DNA from: Betaproteobacteria bacterium
GTDB lineage: Bacteria > Pseudomonadota > Gammaproteobacteria > Burkholderiales > Burkholderiaceae
Assembly: GCA_015654605.1 (NCBI GenBank)
Contig: JAATGO010000224.1
Location: forward strand, 1 to 6,123
Reading direction: 5' to 3'
Length of the DNA stretch: 6,123 nucleotides
Position 1 is the stretch's first letter. The number at the start of each line of letters is the position of its first letter. This document shows positions 1 through 5,283 of the stretch, in pieces. Below the pieces are notes generated by a model, which had not been told where the DNA came from, ran no database searches, and saw nothing but the letters and a program-made list of their open reading frames with translations. The position numbers and the translations under genes are program-made.

Positions 1-831
1 ACCAATGAGGGGAAGAGAAGCTGCCGTGCATGACACCACAATATCAAATTGCGATAATTGTGTCGGTAGGTCGATCAGTCGCAGTGTGTTGCCGTTAAAT
101 CGGTGCGCCAATGTTTCGCCACGCTCTAAGGTGCGATTGGCGACAGTGAGCGACTTTGGGTTTTGTGCTGCAAAGTGTGTGGCGCATAACTCAATCATCT
201 CGCCTGCGCCGATAAACAGCACGTTTTGTCCAGAGATCCGGTCAAAAATGCGCTCTGACAGGCGTACTGCTGCTGCCGCCATCGATACGCTATGAGCACC
301 AATTTCAGTCGTACTGCGTACTTCTTTCGCTACCGCAAAGGTACGCTGAAACAGTTGATGTAAATAGGTTCCCAGACCGCCAGCAGCATCTGCCTGGCGT
401 ACCGCATCTTTCATTTGCCCCAAAATCTGGGGTTCGCCCAGCACCATGGAGTCGAGGCCTGAGGCTACTCGAAAGGCATGACGTACTGCATTGTCTTGTG
501 GCAATGCATATAAAAAGGGGCGTAATTCAGCGTAAGGGAGCTGGTGATAGTTAGCTAAAAAATGCGCAGTACTATCGATCGCCGCATCCATATTGTTAAA
601 GGCGCTGGCAGCATACAGCTCGGTGCGGTTACAGGTTGAGAGAATGGCCGCTTCACCGCCAGAAGCAGCCATTGCAGCCGTTTTTACAGTATTTTTACTG
701 CTTATTTGATTGCCAAACCAGGTACGAGCCGATGTTACCGCCTGACCAATCTGGTCGACAGGAAACGCCACTTTCTCTCGTAGTGAGACTGGCGCAGTAG
801 TGTGATTGAGCCCGACGGCAAGCAAATGCAT
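1..831 (-). CDS. hemA: Glutamyl-tRNA reductase, N-terminal 277 residues (3' end outside window)
   Basis: Reduces glutamyl-tRNA(Glu) with NADPH to glutamate-1-semialdehyde, the committed step of C5-pathway tetrapyrrole (heme) synthesis in the cytoplasm. The frame is open from ATG 831 to base 1. Visible motifs: the N-terminal [13 protein letters not shown] (residues 7-19), the catalytic-cysteine motif [10 protein letters not shown] with Cys67, the hallmark GEPQILGQ (132-139), and the start of the NADP-binding Rossmann domain with IGAGEM (207-212) and VANRT (230-234). In Escherichia coli HemA the catalytic cysteine is residue 50, so this protein carries about 17 extra residues just before it, at 41-60. 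The C-terminal dimerisation domain is not in the window. ATG 831 is chosen because [14 protein letters not shown] matches the usual family start; no clear Shine-Dalgarno sequence precedes it. A TATAAT box lies about 55 bases upstream, so hemA probably has its own promoter. Identity is very secure. Confidence 0.96.
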   Translation of the reverse strand, partial: MHLLAVGLNHTTAPVSLREKVAFPVDQIGQAVTSARTWFGNQISSKNTVKTAAMAASGGEAAILSTCNRTELYAASAFNNMDAAIDSTAHFLANYHQLPYAELRPFLYALPQDNAVRHAFRVASGLDSMVLGEPQILGQMKDAVRQADAAGGLGTYLHQLFQRTFAVAKEVRSTTEIGAHSVSMAAAAVRLSERIFDRISGQNVLFIGAGEMIELCATHFAAQNPKSLTVANRTLERGETLAHRFNGNTLRLIDLPTQLSQFDIVVSCTAASLPLIG

Positions 832-885
832 AAATGTGCGAAGAGCCGCAAAAAAATAATAAATAAAGGAACTATTTCTTTTGTC

Positions 886-891
886 ATTATA
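886..891 (-). promoter_or_regulatory. Putative -10 box of the hemA promoter
   Basis: On the minus strand the bases read TATAAT, a perfect sigma70 -10 hexamer. The predicted transcript start is near 879-880, giving a leader of about 48 bases before the hemA ATG. No good -35 box is seen at 16-18 bases spacing (the 17-base position reads AGCATC), which would fit a promoter that needs an activator. A 6+6 bp dyad lies directly upstream. Assignment rests on the hexamer and location only. Confidence 0.45.
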
Positions 892-913
892 CCGCGTTGA
901 TGCGTTTGGATGC

Positions 914-936
914 TGTTGCAGATCAATTTGGCAACA
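914..936. promoter_or_regulatory. Dyad TGTTGC-N11-GCAACA upstream of hemA, candidate operator
   Basis: A perfect 6-bp inverted repeat (914-919 and 931-936) with an 11-base spacer. It is centred at about 925, roughly 46 bases upstream of the transcript start predicted from the TATAAT at 886-891. Size and placement fit a dimeric transcription factor site, but no specific regulator can be named from the sequence. Chance occurrence of a 6-bp dyad is possible. Confidence 0.3.
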
Positions 937-1020
937 ATATCTAAGATCTCTTCGATAGGTAATAAGGGCGCTTTAGGAGCATTTGACTTGATCTCTGGCG
1001 GACATCATGTGCTAAATAGC

Positions 1021-1737
1021 TTATTTCATGGGCTTTTTGGGTGTCTCCCCTCGAATTTGCTCTAGCAGATAGCCATAACCATAGATCGTAGTCAAGCTGA
1101 AGCCATTTTCAGGTTCCAGGTGCAATTTATGCCGGATACGTGACATATGGGTGTCGATGGTACGCGAACCAAACGTGTCGTCGTGATTCCATAAGGTTTC
1201 TTTAAGGTAATTTCTCGAGAGCGGATGGCCTATATTGCTGAACAGCAATAATGCTAGTGCAAATTCCTTTTTGGTTGTGATGATGAGTTTCCCGGCATGA
1301 CTCACCTTACTTTCTACTATGTCAAAGATATAGTTTGAGAATTGCTGATGTGTTTGCAGAGTGCCTGGCCAGGCGCGTTGTTGTAGTACTTGCACGCGTG
1401 CTAATAGCGCATGTGGTTTGATTGGGGTAAGCAGATAGTCAATCCGCTGTCCTACACTGCTCGCAAGTTCAAGTGCGGCTGTCAATGTTGTTAGTTCATG
1501 CGCAGTATTGCCCGTCATGAGCAGCACTGGTATGGTGGGACGGATCCGCGGCAGCATGTTTTGCCATTGTAAAGCAGCCGAATGCATATCGTTAATAAAC
1601 AGTTGTGTGGTATCGAGAGGCATTTTCATATCAGGCCATTGAGCACTGTCGTGAAAGACACGGCAGACGTGCATGTCAAGCGCGCGCATCATGAGCGAGC
1701 CTAGCTCAGCATTCTGGCTAAAGATGGCGATGTGCAT
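1021..1737 (-). CDS. OmpR/PhoB-type winged-helix response regulator with atypical receiver
   Basis: A 238-residue protein with two-component response-regulator layout: receiver-like domain about 1-120, then a winged-helix DNA-binding domain about 130-228. The C-terminal half is well preserved: TKKEFALALLLFSNIGHPLS (155-174), the recognition-helix region SRTIDTHMSRIRHKL (191-205), and the wing YGYGYLLE (219-226). The receiver departs from the family. The N-terminal acidic pair is replaced by SQN (7-9). The segment expected to hold the phosphorylated Asp reads LFINDM (46-51), leaving the acceptor uncertain between N49 and D50. The switch Thr is present in LLMTGN (T75). The invariant Lys of the usual YxxKP motif is Thr104 in DYLLTPIKP. 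No histidine kinase is adjacent. The gene starts 59 bases after minE and may be read from the min transcript. No Shine-Dalgarno sequence precedes ATG 1737. Family is secure; regulon and gene name are unknown. Confidence 0.88.
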   Translation of the reverse strand: MHIAIFSQNAELGSLMMRALDMHVCRVFHDSAQWPDMKMPLDTTQLFINDMHSAALQWQNMLPRIRPTIPVLLMTGNTAHELTTLTAALELASSVGQRIDYLLTPIKPHALLARVQVLQQRAWPGTLQTHQQFSNYIFDIVESKVSHAGKLIITTKKEFALALLLFSNIGHPLSRNYLKETLWNHDDTFGSRTIDTHMSRIRHKLHLEPENGFSLTTIYGYGYLLEQIRGETPKKPMK

Positions 1738-1796
1738 ATGAATTATATATTATGCACAGGATAGTGGTTTTCATCCCCCTCCATTACATGCTTCGG

Positions 1797-2063
1797 TCAG
1801 GGAGTTTCAGCGTCCGGCAGAACTACATTGACGTCAAGTACTTCTAAGTTGCCTTGGCGGTCAAGAGATATCTTGATGTCGTCGGCATTGACCTTGGTGT
1901 ACTTGGAAATGACTTCGATGAGTTCTTTATGCAATGCAGGCAAGAAATCGTGACCTTGTCCTTGGCGGCCACCCCGTTCACGTGCGATGATAATTTGCAG
2001 GCGTTCTTTGGCGGCACTGGCGCTTTTCGTTTTGGTCGGAAATAAAAAGGAAAGTAATGCCAT
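1797..2063 (-). CDS. minE: Cell division topological specificity factor MinE
   Basis: An 88-residue protein, the usual length for MinE. It stimulates MinD ATPase, displaces MinC, and drives pole-to-pole oscillation of the MinCD inhibitor so that the FtsZ ring forms at mid-cell. The N-terminal amphipathic membrane-targeting segment MALLSFLF (1-8) is present, followed by the MinD-contact region [14 protein letters not shown] (17-30). The C-terminal topological-specificity domain follows, including [17 protein letters not shown] (39-55) and the strands [18 protein letters not shown] (63-80). The start ATG lies two bases beyond the minD stop, so the two genes are probably translationally coupled. 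The ribosome-binding sequence GGAGGG lies inside the end of minD. Identity is secure. Confidence 0.97.
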   Translation of the reverse strand: MALLSFLFPTKTKSASAAKERLQIIIARERGGRQGQGHDFLPALHKELIEVISKYTKVNADDIKISLDRQGNLEVLDVNVVLPDAETP

Positions 2064-2065
2064 GA

Positions 2066-2881
2066 CTATTTCCCTCCGAAGATGCGCTGTAGTAACCCAG
2101 GCTTTTCATAGCTGATAAAACGTAATGGCAAATCGTCCCCCAGAAAGCGCGATACCAAATCTTCATACGCTTGGGCGACATCACTTTCCTTGATGTGAAT
2201 TGCCGGATTTCCCTGGTTGGAGGCATGCAACACGGATTCGGATTCGGGGATGACGCCGATCAACGGGATTCTCAGGATTTCCTGTACATCAGTGTAGGAC
2301 AGCATTTCACCGGCTTCAACTCGTTTAGGAGAGTAGCGGGTGATAAGCAGGTGTTCTTTGACTGGTTCCTCGCCGTTGAGTGCACGGCGCGATTTTGCTT
2401 GGATGATGCCGAGGATACGATCAGAGTCACGGACGGAGGAGACTTCAGGATTGGTAACAATAATCGCTTCGTCGGCAAAAGTCAGTGCCATGACGGCTCC
2501 GTGTTCAATCCCAGCTGGAGAGTCGCAGATGATGTATTCAAAATCCATTTTTGCCAGATCATTAAGTACACGTTCGACGCCTTCTTCTGTCAGTGCGTCT
2601 TTGTCCCGGGTTTGTGATGCAGGCAGAATAAACAGGTTGTCGCAGTGCTTGTCTTTGATCAAGGCCTGGTTAAGCGAAGCCTCTTGATTGACGACATTGA
2701 TGAGGTCATATACGACGCGACGTTCACATCCCATGATAAGGTCCAAGTTACGCAGCCCGACATCGAAGTCGATGACGACAGTTTTATGTCCGCGCATGGC
2801 TAGACCCGAAGAAAAACTGGCGCTGGAAGTGGTTTTTCCTACGCCACCTTTACCGGATGTTACAACGATTATTTTTGCCAC
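2066..2881 (-). CDS. minD: Septum site-determining ATPase MinD
   Basis: A 271-residue membrane-associated ATPase of the ParA/MinD (SIMIBI) class. It binds the inner membrane in its ATP-bound dimeric form, recruits MinC to block FtsZ polymerisation away from mid-cell, and is released by MinE. Visible motifs: deviant Walker [10 protein letters not shown] (10-18) with signature Lys11 and Lys16; [13 protein letters not shown] (36-48) with Asp40; [11 protein letters not shown] (119-129) around Asp120; and a C-terminal amphipathic membrane-targeting helix around [12 protein letters not shown] (260-271). The initiation codon is GTG (2879-2881). This start is supported by AAGGAG at 2889-2894 with a seven-base spacer and by the conserved beginning [13 protein letters not shown]. 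It follows minC by 37 bases and precedes minE by two. Nothing is missing. Confidence 0.98.
   Translation of the reverse strand: MAKIIVVTSGKGGVGKTTSSASFSSGLAMRGHKTVVIDFDVGLRNLDLIMGCERRVVYDLINVVNQEASLNQALIKDKHCDNLFILPASQTRDKDALTEEGVERVLNDLAKMDFEYIICDSPAGIEHGAVMALTFADEAIIVTNPEVSSVRDSDRILGIIQAKSRRALNGEEPVKEHLLITRYSPKRVEAGEMLSYTDVQEILRIPLIGVIPESESVLHASNQGNPAIHIKESDVAQAYEDLVSRFLGDDLPLRFISYEKPGLLQRIFGGK
2075..2080 (-). promoter_or_regulatory. Ribosome-binding site of minE inside the minD 3' end
   Basis: On the minus strand the bases read GGAGGG, eleven bases before the minE ATG and overlapping the last codons of minD (Gly-Gly-Lys-stop). This supports the minE start and coupling of minE translation to minD. 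Confidence 0.65.
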
Positions 2882-2888
2882 AAAAAAA

Positions 2889-2894
2889 CTCCTT
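2889..2894 (-). promoter_or_regulatory. Ribosome-binding site AAGGAG of minD
   Basis: A strong Shine-Dalgarno sequence on the minus strand, separated from the GTG start by exactly seven T residues. It decides the GTG start of minD. Confidence 0.8.
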
Positions 2895-2918
2895 AAAAGG
2901 TCAGTGATCGTTTTATAT

Positions 2919-3686
2919 TTACGCTTTAGTGGTAGAGAGTGCTAGTACATCGATGCGTTCACCATTGAGGCGAATTTGCACTTGCTGTTGCCCCAATTTT
3001 TCCGGGTAACCGTGCTCGAAGGTGCGGTATACGCCTGCGATCGAAACTAGCTCTGCTTCCAGGCAAGAAGTAAAAATTCTTGCGTCGGCATTGCCACTGG
3101 CACCAGCTAGCGCTCGCCCGCGTAGTGGTGCATAGACATGAATGCTACCATCAGCAATGACTTCAGAACCATTATTAACAGCGGCCATAATGATTAAATC
3201 AGTGCCGCGGGCATAGATACGTTGCCCGGCACGCACTGGTGTGTCGATGATCATAGCAGTTGCCGAGGCTGCAGCAGTAGAAGATGCTGTAACGGTTTTG
3301 GTCGGGGCAGGTGCAGGTATTTGTGGCGTGGCAATGGCTTGTTGTTGGCTTGGCGGTATTTCTTGCGGCCGAGCCATGCTGTCGATGCTAAGGCCATGCG
3401 CGAGAATGTCTGCATGCAGTTCTGGTGCAGCGTTGCGCACTGCGACTGCATTGAGGCGATAACGCTTGAACAGGGCGACCAGTGCCGCCCAGTCAATTTG
3501 ATCGCCAGTGGCGGTAAGTCCGGAGACATCCAGAACGGCAAATTCATCTTCAAAATAATCTGTCATGCCACCGGTCATGTCTTTGAGAGCCTTATCAAGG
3601 GTAGTCGTATCAGTTTCTCGCAGTATGGCAAGTACGGCGACTACCGTGGATATTTTAATTTCTATGGCTTTGCGGGGTTTTTGCAT
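2919..3686 (-). CDS. minC: Septum site-determining protein MinC (FtsZ inhibitor)
   Basis: A 255-residue protein from ATG 3686. MinC is the inhibitor arm of the Min system: its N-terminal domain antagonises FtsZ assembly and its C-terminal beta-helical domain dimerises and binds MinD. The N-terminal domain (about 1-105) opens with [20 protein letters not shown] (6-25). It is joined by a Pro/Ala/Thr-rich linker (about 108-148, with IPAPAPTKT) to a well-conserved C-terminal domain. That domain carries [20 protein letters not shown] (151-170), the glycine-rich [20 protein letters not shown] (175-194) and [11 protein letters not shown] (212-222). The frame extends upstream to a TTG at 3740 (273 residues). 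The ATG is preferred because the 18 extra residues do not resemble a MinC N-terminus; neither candidate has a clear Shine-Dalgarno sequence. The leader is U-rich in RNA, with runs of five, six and seven T. First gene of minCDE. Confidence 0.94.
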   Translation of the reverse strand: MQKPRKAIEIKISTVVAVLAILRETDTTTLDKALKDMTGGMTDYFEDEFAVLDVSGLTATGDQIDWAALVALFKRYRLNAVAVRNAAPELHADILAHGLSIDSMARPQEIPPSQQQAIATPQIPAPAPTKTVTASSTAAASATAMIIDTPVRAGQRIYARGTDLIIMAAVNNGSEVIADGSIHVYAPLRGRALAGASGNADARIFTSCLEAELVSIAGVYRTFEHGYPEKLGQQQVQIRLNGERIDVLALSTTKA

Positions 3687-3772
3687 AAAATTGGTTGGTT
3701 CCAGCGTCGGTGGGACAGACGACAAATATAAATGAGTCAAAAAAAGAAATTCGCAAAAAATTAGGAAAAAGA

Positions 3773-3793
3773 GCGACTGATTTACCTAGTCGC
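3773..3793 (-). terminator. Stem-loop followed by T-rich tract at the minC leader start
   Basis: On the minus strand GCGACT (3788-3793) pairs with AGTCGC (3773-3778) around a nine-base loop, followed by TCTTTTTCC and then further T runs. This has the shape of a weak intrinsic terminator. However, it starts exactly where the transcript from the TATAAT at 3801-3806 would begin, so it may instead be a 5'-terminal stem-loop of minC mRNA. A six-bp stem with a nine-base loop is only moderately stable. Confidence 0.35.
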
Positions 3794-3800
3794 GGTAGGC

Positions 3801-3806
3801 ATTATA
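3801..3806 (-). promoter_or_regulatory. Putative -10 box of the minCDE promoter
   Basis: Reads TATAAT on the minus strand, a perfect sigma70 -10 hexamer, with a predicted transcript start near 3794-3795 and a leader of about 108 bases to the minC ATG. The best -35 candidate is TATTCA at 18-base spacing, a weak match. It is the only good promoter-like element in the minC upstream region. Confidence 0.45.
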
Positions 3807-3840
3807 CAGTCAGGCAGGTCATGATGAATACGCTTTACCA

Positions 3841-3865
3841 GTGGGGAGGATGAGAGGGAGATGAG
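3841..3865 (-). terminator. C/T-rich tract, candidate Rho-utilisation site
   Basis: The minus strand is pyrimidine at 22 of 25 positions with many TC and CC dinucleotides and no G; the plus strand shows GGGGAGGA and GAGAGGGAGA. C-rich, G-poor, unstructured RNA is what Rho loads on. The position, after the lipoprotein gene and just upstream of the minC promoter, would suit Rho-dependent termination. Composition is the only evidence. Confidence 0.25.
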
Positions 3866-3874
3866 ATTAACTAT

Positions 3875-3889
3875 GCCCAAGTTGTGGGC
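3875..3889. repeat. Short hairpin GCCCA-N5-TGGGC
   Basis: A perfect five-bp inverted repeat (3875-3879 with 3885-3889) with a five-base loop. It abuts the longer hairpin at 3891-3918, with one base between. No T run follows on either strand, so it is not a standard intrinsic terminator. Confidence 0.45.
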
Positions 3890-3890
3890 T

Positions 3891-3918
3891 GTGTCCGGAA
3901 ATACGGCATTCTGGACAC
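3891..3918. repeat. Ten-pair hairpin with eight-base loop
   Basis: GTGTCCGGAA (3891-3900) faces TTCTGGACAC (3909-3918) around an eight-base loop. Nine pairs are Watson-Crick; the remaining one is G-T on the plus strand and a C-A mismatch on the minus strand. No T run follows on either strand. It could be an RNA structure in the 3' region of the lipoprotein transcript or a protein-binding dyad. Confidence 0.5.
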
Positions 3919-3935
3919 GTAGGATAAGAGAGAAA

Positions 3936-4032
3936 AGTAACGCCACTAAAATTGTCACTATCTGTTACTTCAACACTTATTTCTTTATATTAACAAATAT
4001 TACTATTTTTGATATAAGCGCGTGGCGTTACT
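3936..4032. repeat. Perfect 11-bp inverted repeat flanking a 75-base AT-rich core
   Basis: AGTAACGCCAC (3936-3946) and its exact reverse complement GTGGCGTTACT (4022-4032) bracket 75 AT-rich bases that include an inner five-bp hairpin (3987-4000). On the minus strand the second arm is followed by TTTCTCTCTT, and the first arm begins 22 bases after the stop of the lipoprotein gene. It may act as a long-loop terminator or be a small inserted element; no target duplication is visible at the flanks. Confidence 0.55.
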
Positions 4033-4053
4033 ATGCATGAAGCATGGCGACAA

Positions 4054-5190
4054 TTAGCCTGGTACTTTACCCTCAACGCCCTGTACGTAAAACTTGATAT
4101 TGTGCAGAAATTGATCGTCGGCAACGGTGCCGCTGGCAACCACTTCCTTGCCAGTATTGTCTTTAATCGGTCCTTTCCAGATGGGAGTAGTGCCATCAAC
4201 GACGCCTTGTTTGCGCTCTGCTACGAGCGCTTTGACATCGGCAGGAAGGTCCGGGTTGAAATGACTGAGGTCAATGCCGTTATCTTTTAAGCCAATCCAG
4301 GTTGTGCCGGTTTTCCAGGTGCCATCTAACACGGCGGCAATACGAGCGTTGTAATAGACTCCCCAATTGACGACGGATGCGGCCAAGTGGGCTTTGGGGC
4401 CGAAGTTGGTCATGTCGCTATCCCAGCCAAAAGCATATACCCCTTTTTCTTGTGCTGTTTGTACGACAGCAGCAGAGTCGGTATTTTGCATTAAGACATC
4501 AATGCCCTGGCCGATCAGTGTGGTTGCTGCTTCCCGTTCTTTGCCCGGATTAAACCATTCGTTAACCCAGACGACATGAGTGGTGGCGTTCGGATTGACT
4601 GAGCGGGCACCTAGCGTGAATGAGTCAATATTGCGAATGACTTCCGGAATCGCGACAGAACCGACGACGCCGAGTTTGCCGGACTTGCTCATTTTGCCAG
4701 CGACTACGCCTGCGAGGTAGGCGCCTTCATAAGTACGGACGTCATACTGCGCCATGTTGTCTGCAGTTTTAAAGCCAGTGGCATGTTCAAATTTCACATC
4801 AGGAAATTCTCGTGCGACCTTGAGCATGGCTTCCATGTAACCAAAGGTCTTGCCAAAAATTAGTTTGTTGCCATCGGTTGCTAATTGACGAATAACGCGT
4901 TCGGCATCGGCCGCGGATTCTGGAACATTTTCGACGTAGGTGGTTTTTATTTTATTGCCAAATTGTACTTCAGCAGCTTTGCGCCCTGCGTCATGTGCAA
5001 AAGTCCAGCCAGCATCGCCAACAGGGCCGACATAGACAAAGGCGACTTTCAATGGCTCAGTTGATGCGGCTGCTGTGGAGGATGTGTCAGACGTGGTCGA
5101 TGCTGACTCATCTTTTTTGCCACAGCCCATCAACGCGATGGTAACCAGCATGGTGAGCATGGTCAGTGAGGCTTTGCGTGCGATGTTCAT
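4054..5190 (-). CDS. BMP/PnrA-family ABC transporter substrate-binding lipoprotein
   Basis: A 378-residue periplasmic binding lipoprotein. It starts with a lipoprotein signal peptide: basic N-terminus (R5, K6), hydrophobic core 8-21, and lipobox IALMGC with Cys23. A polar Ser/Thr/Ala-rich tether follows to about residue 45. The mature domain has the BMP/PnrA pattern: VAFVYVGPVGDAGWTF (49-64), TYEGAYLAGVVAGKMSKSGK (153-172), GVVGSVAIPEVIRNIDSFTL (174-193), DVLMQNTDSAAVVQ (231-244) and YAFGWDSDM (252-260). Characterised family members such as Treponema PnrA bind purine nucleosides, and the adjacent permease fits such a transporter; the actual ligand here is inferred. The gene follows the permease by 89 bases and has its own promoter-like element there. 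The Shine-Dalgarno sequence is weak (AGAGAG a few bases before ATG 5190). The start is fixed by the signal peptide. Confidence 0.92.
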   Translation of the reverse strand: MNIARKASLTMLTMLVTIALMGCGKKDESASTTSDTSSTAAASTEPLKVAFVYVGPVGDAGWTFAHDAGRKAAEVQFGNKIKTTYVENVPESAADAERVIRQLATDGNKLIFGKTFGYMEAMLKVAREFPDVKFEHATGFKTADNMAQYDVRTYEGAYLAGVVAGKMSKSGKLGVVGSVAIPEVIRNIDSFTLGARSVNPNATTHVVWVNEWFNPGKEREAATTLIGQGIDVLMQNTDSAAVVQTAQEKGVYAFGWDSDMTNFGPKAHLAASVVNWGVYYNARIAAVLDGTWKTGTTWIGLKDNGIDLSHFNPDLPADVKALVAERKQGVVDGTTPIWKGPIKDNTGKEVVASGTVADDQFLHNIKFYVQGVEGKVPG

Positions 5191-5254
5191 AGGAGCTCTC
5201 TGATTGGTAATGATTAATTGTGTAATGGTGAATATTTAAATAATCGTTTTATGG

Positions 5255-5283
5255 ATTATAGAATGTGTGCCGACCTGTGTCAG
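5255..5283 (-). promoter_or_regulatory. Sigma70-like promoter of the BMP lipoprotein gene
   Basis: On the minus strand CTGACA (5278-5283, five of six matches to TTGACA), a 17-base spacer and a perfect TATAAT (5255-5260). The -35 box overlaps the TGA stop of the permease. The predicted transcript start is near 5248, giving a leader of about 58 bases. This is the best promoter match in the window and would let the binding protein be made in excess over the membrane components. Confidence 0.7.

Larger units (their letters stand above)
3687..4053. other. Gene-free structured spacer between the BMP lipoprotein gene and minC
   Basis: No protein-coding frame worth calling was found on either strand; only frames of a few codons or shadows of neighbouring genes occur. 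Reading towards minC on the minus strand it holds, in order: an 11-bp inverted repeat around an AT-rich core, two back-to-back hairpins, a pyrimidine-rich tract, a TATAAT box, a 6-bp stem-loop followed by T runs, and a U-rich leader. The likely job is to end the transporter transcript and start the min transcript. Confidence 0.7.

Noticed and set aside
735..926. A 63-residue minus-strand frame across the hemA start
   Set aside because: It is out of frame with hemA, begins upstream of the hemA -10 box, has no recognisable features, and hemA in the other frame is unmistakable.
1742..1747. TATAAT on the minus strand just before the response regulator
   Set aside because: Transcription from it would start at or inside the start codon region, and no -35 element is present at suitable spacing; the local AT richness explains it.
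2171..2617. A 148-residue plus-strand frame (and smaller ones) opposite minD
   Set aside because: It lies wholly within the strongly conserved minD gene and its composition reflects the antisense of MinD codons.
3222..3731. A 169-residue plus-strand frame opposite minC
   Set aside because: Antisense shadow of minC with a Cys/Arg/Gly-rich, non-protein-like sequence.
5191..5254. Possible purine riboswitch in the leader of the BMP lipoprotein gene
   Set aside because: The leader is short, AT-rich, has no paired three-way-junction pattern or recognisable conserved loops, and shows only a CATTAC repeat.
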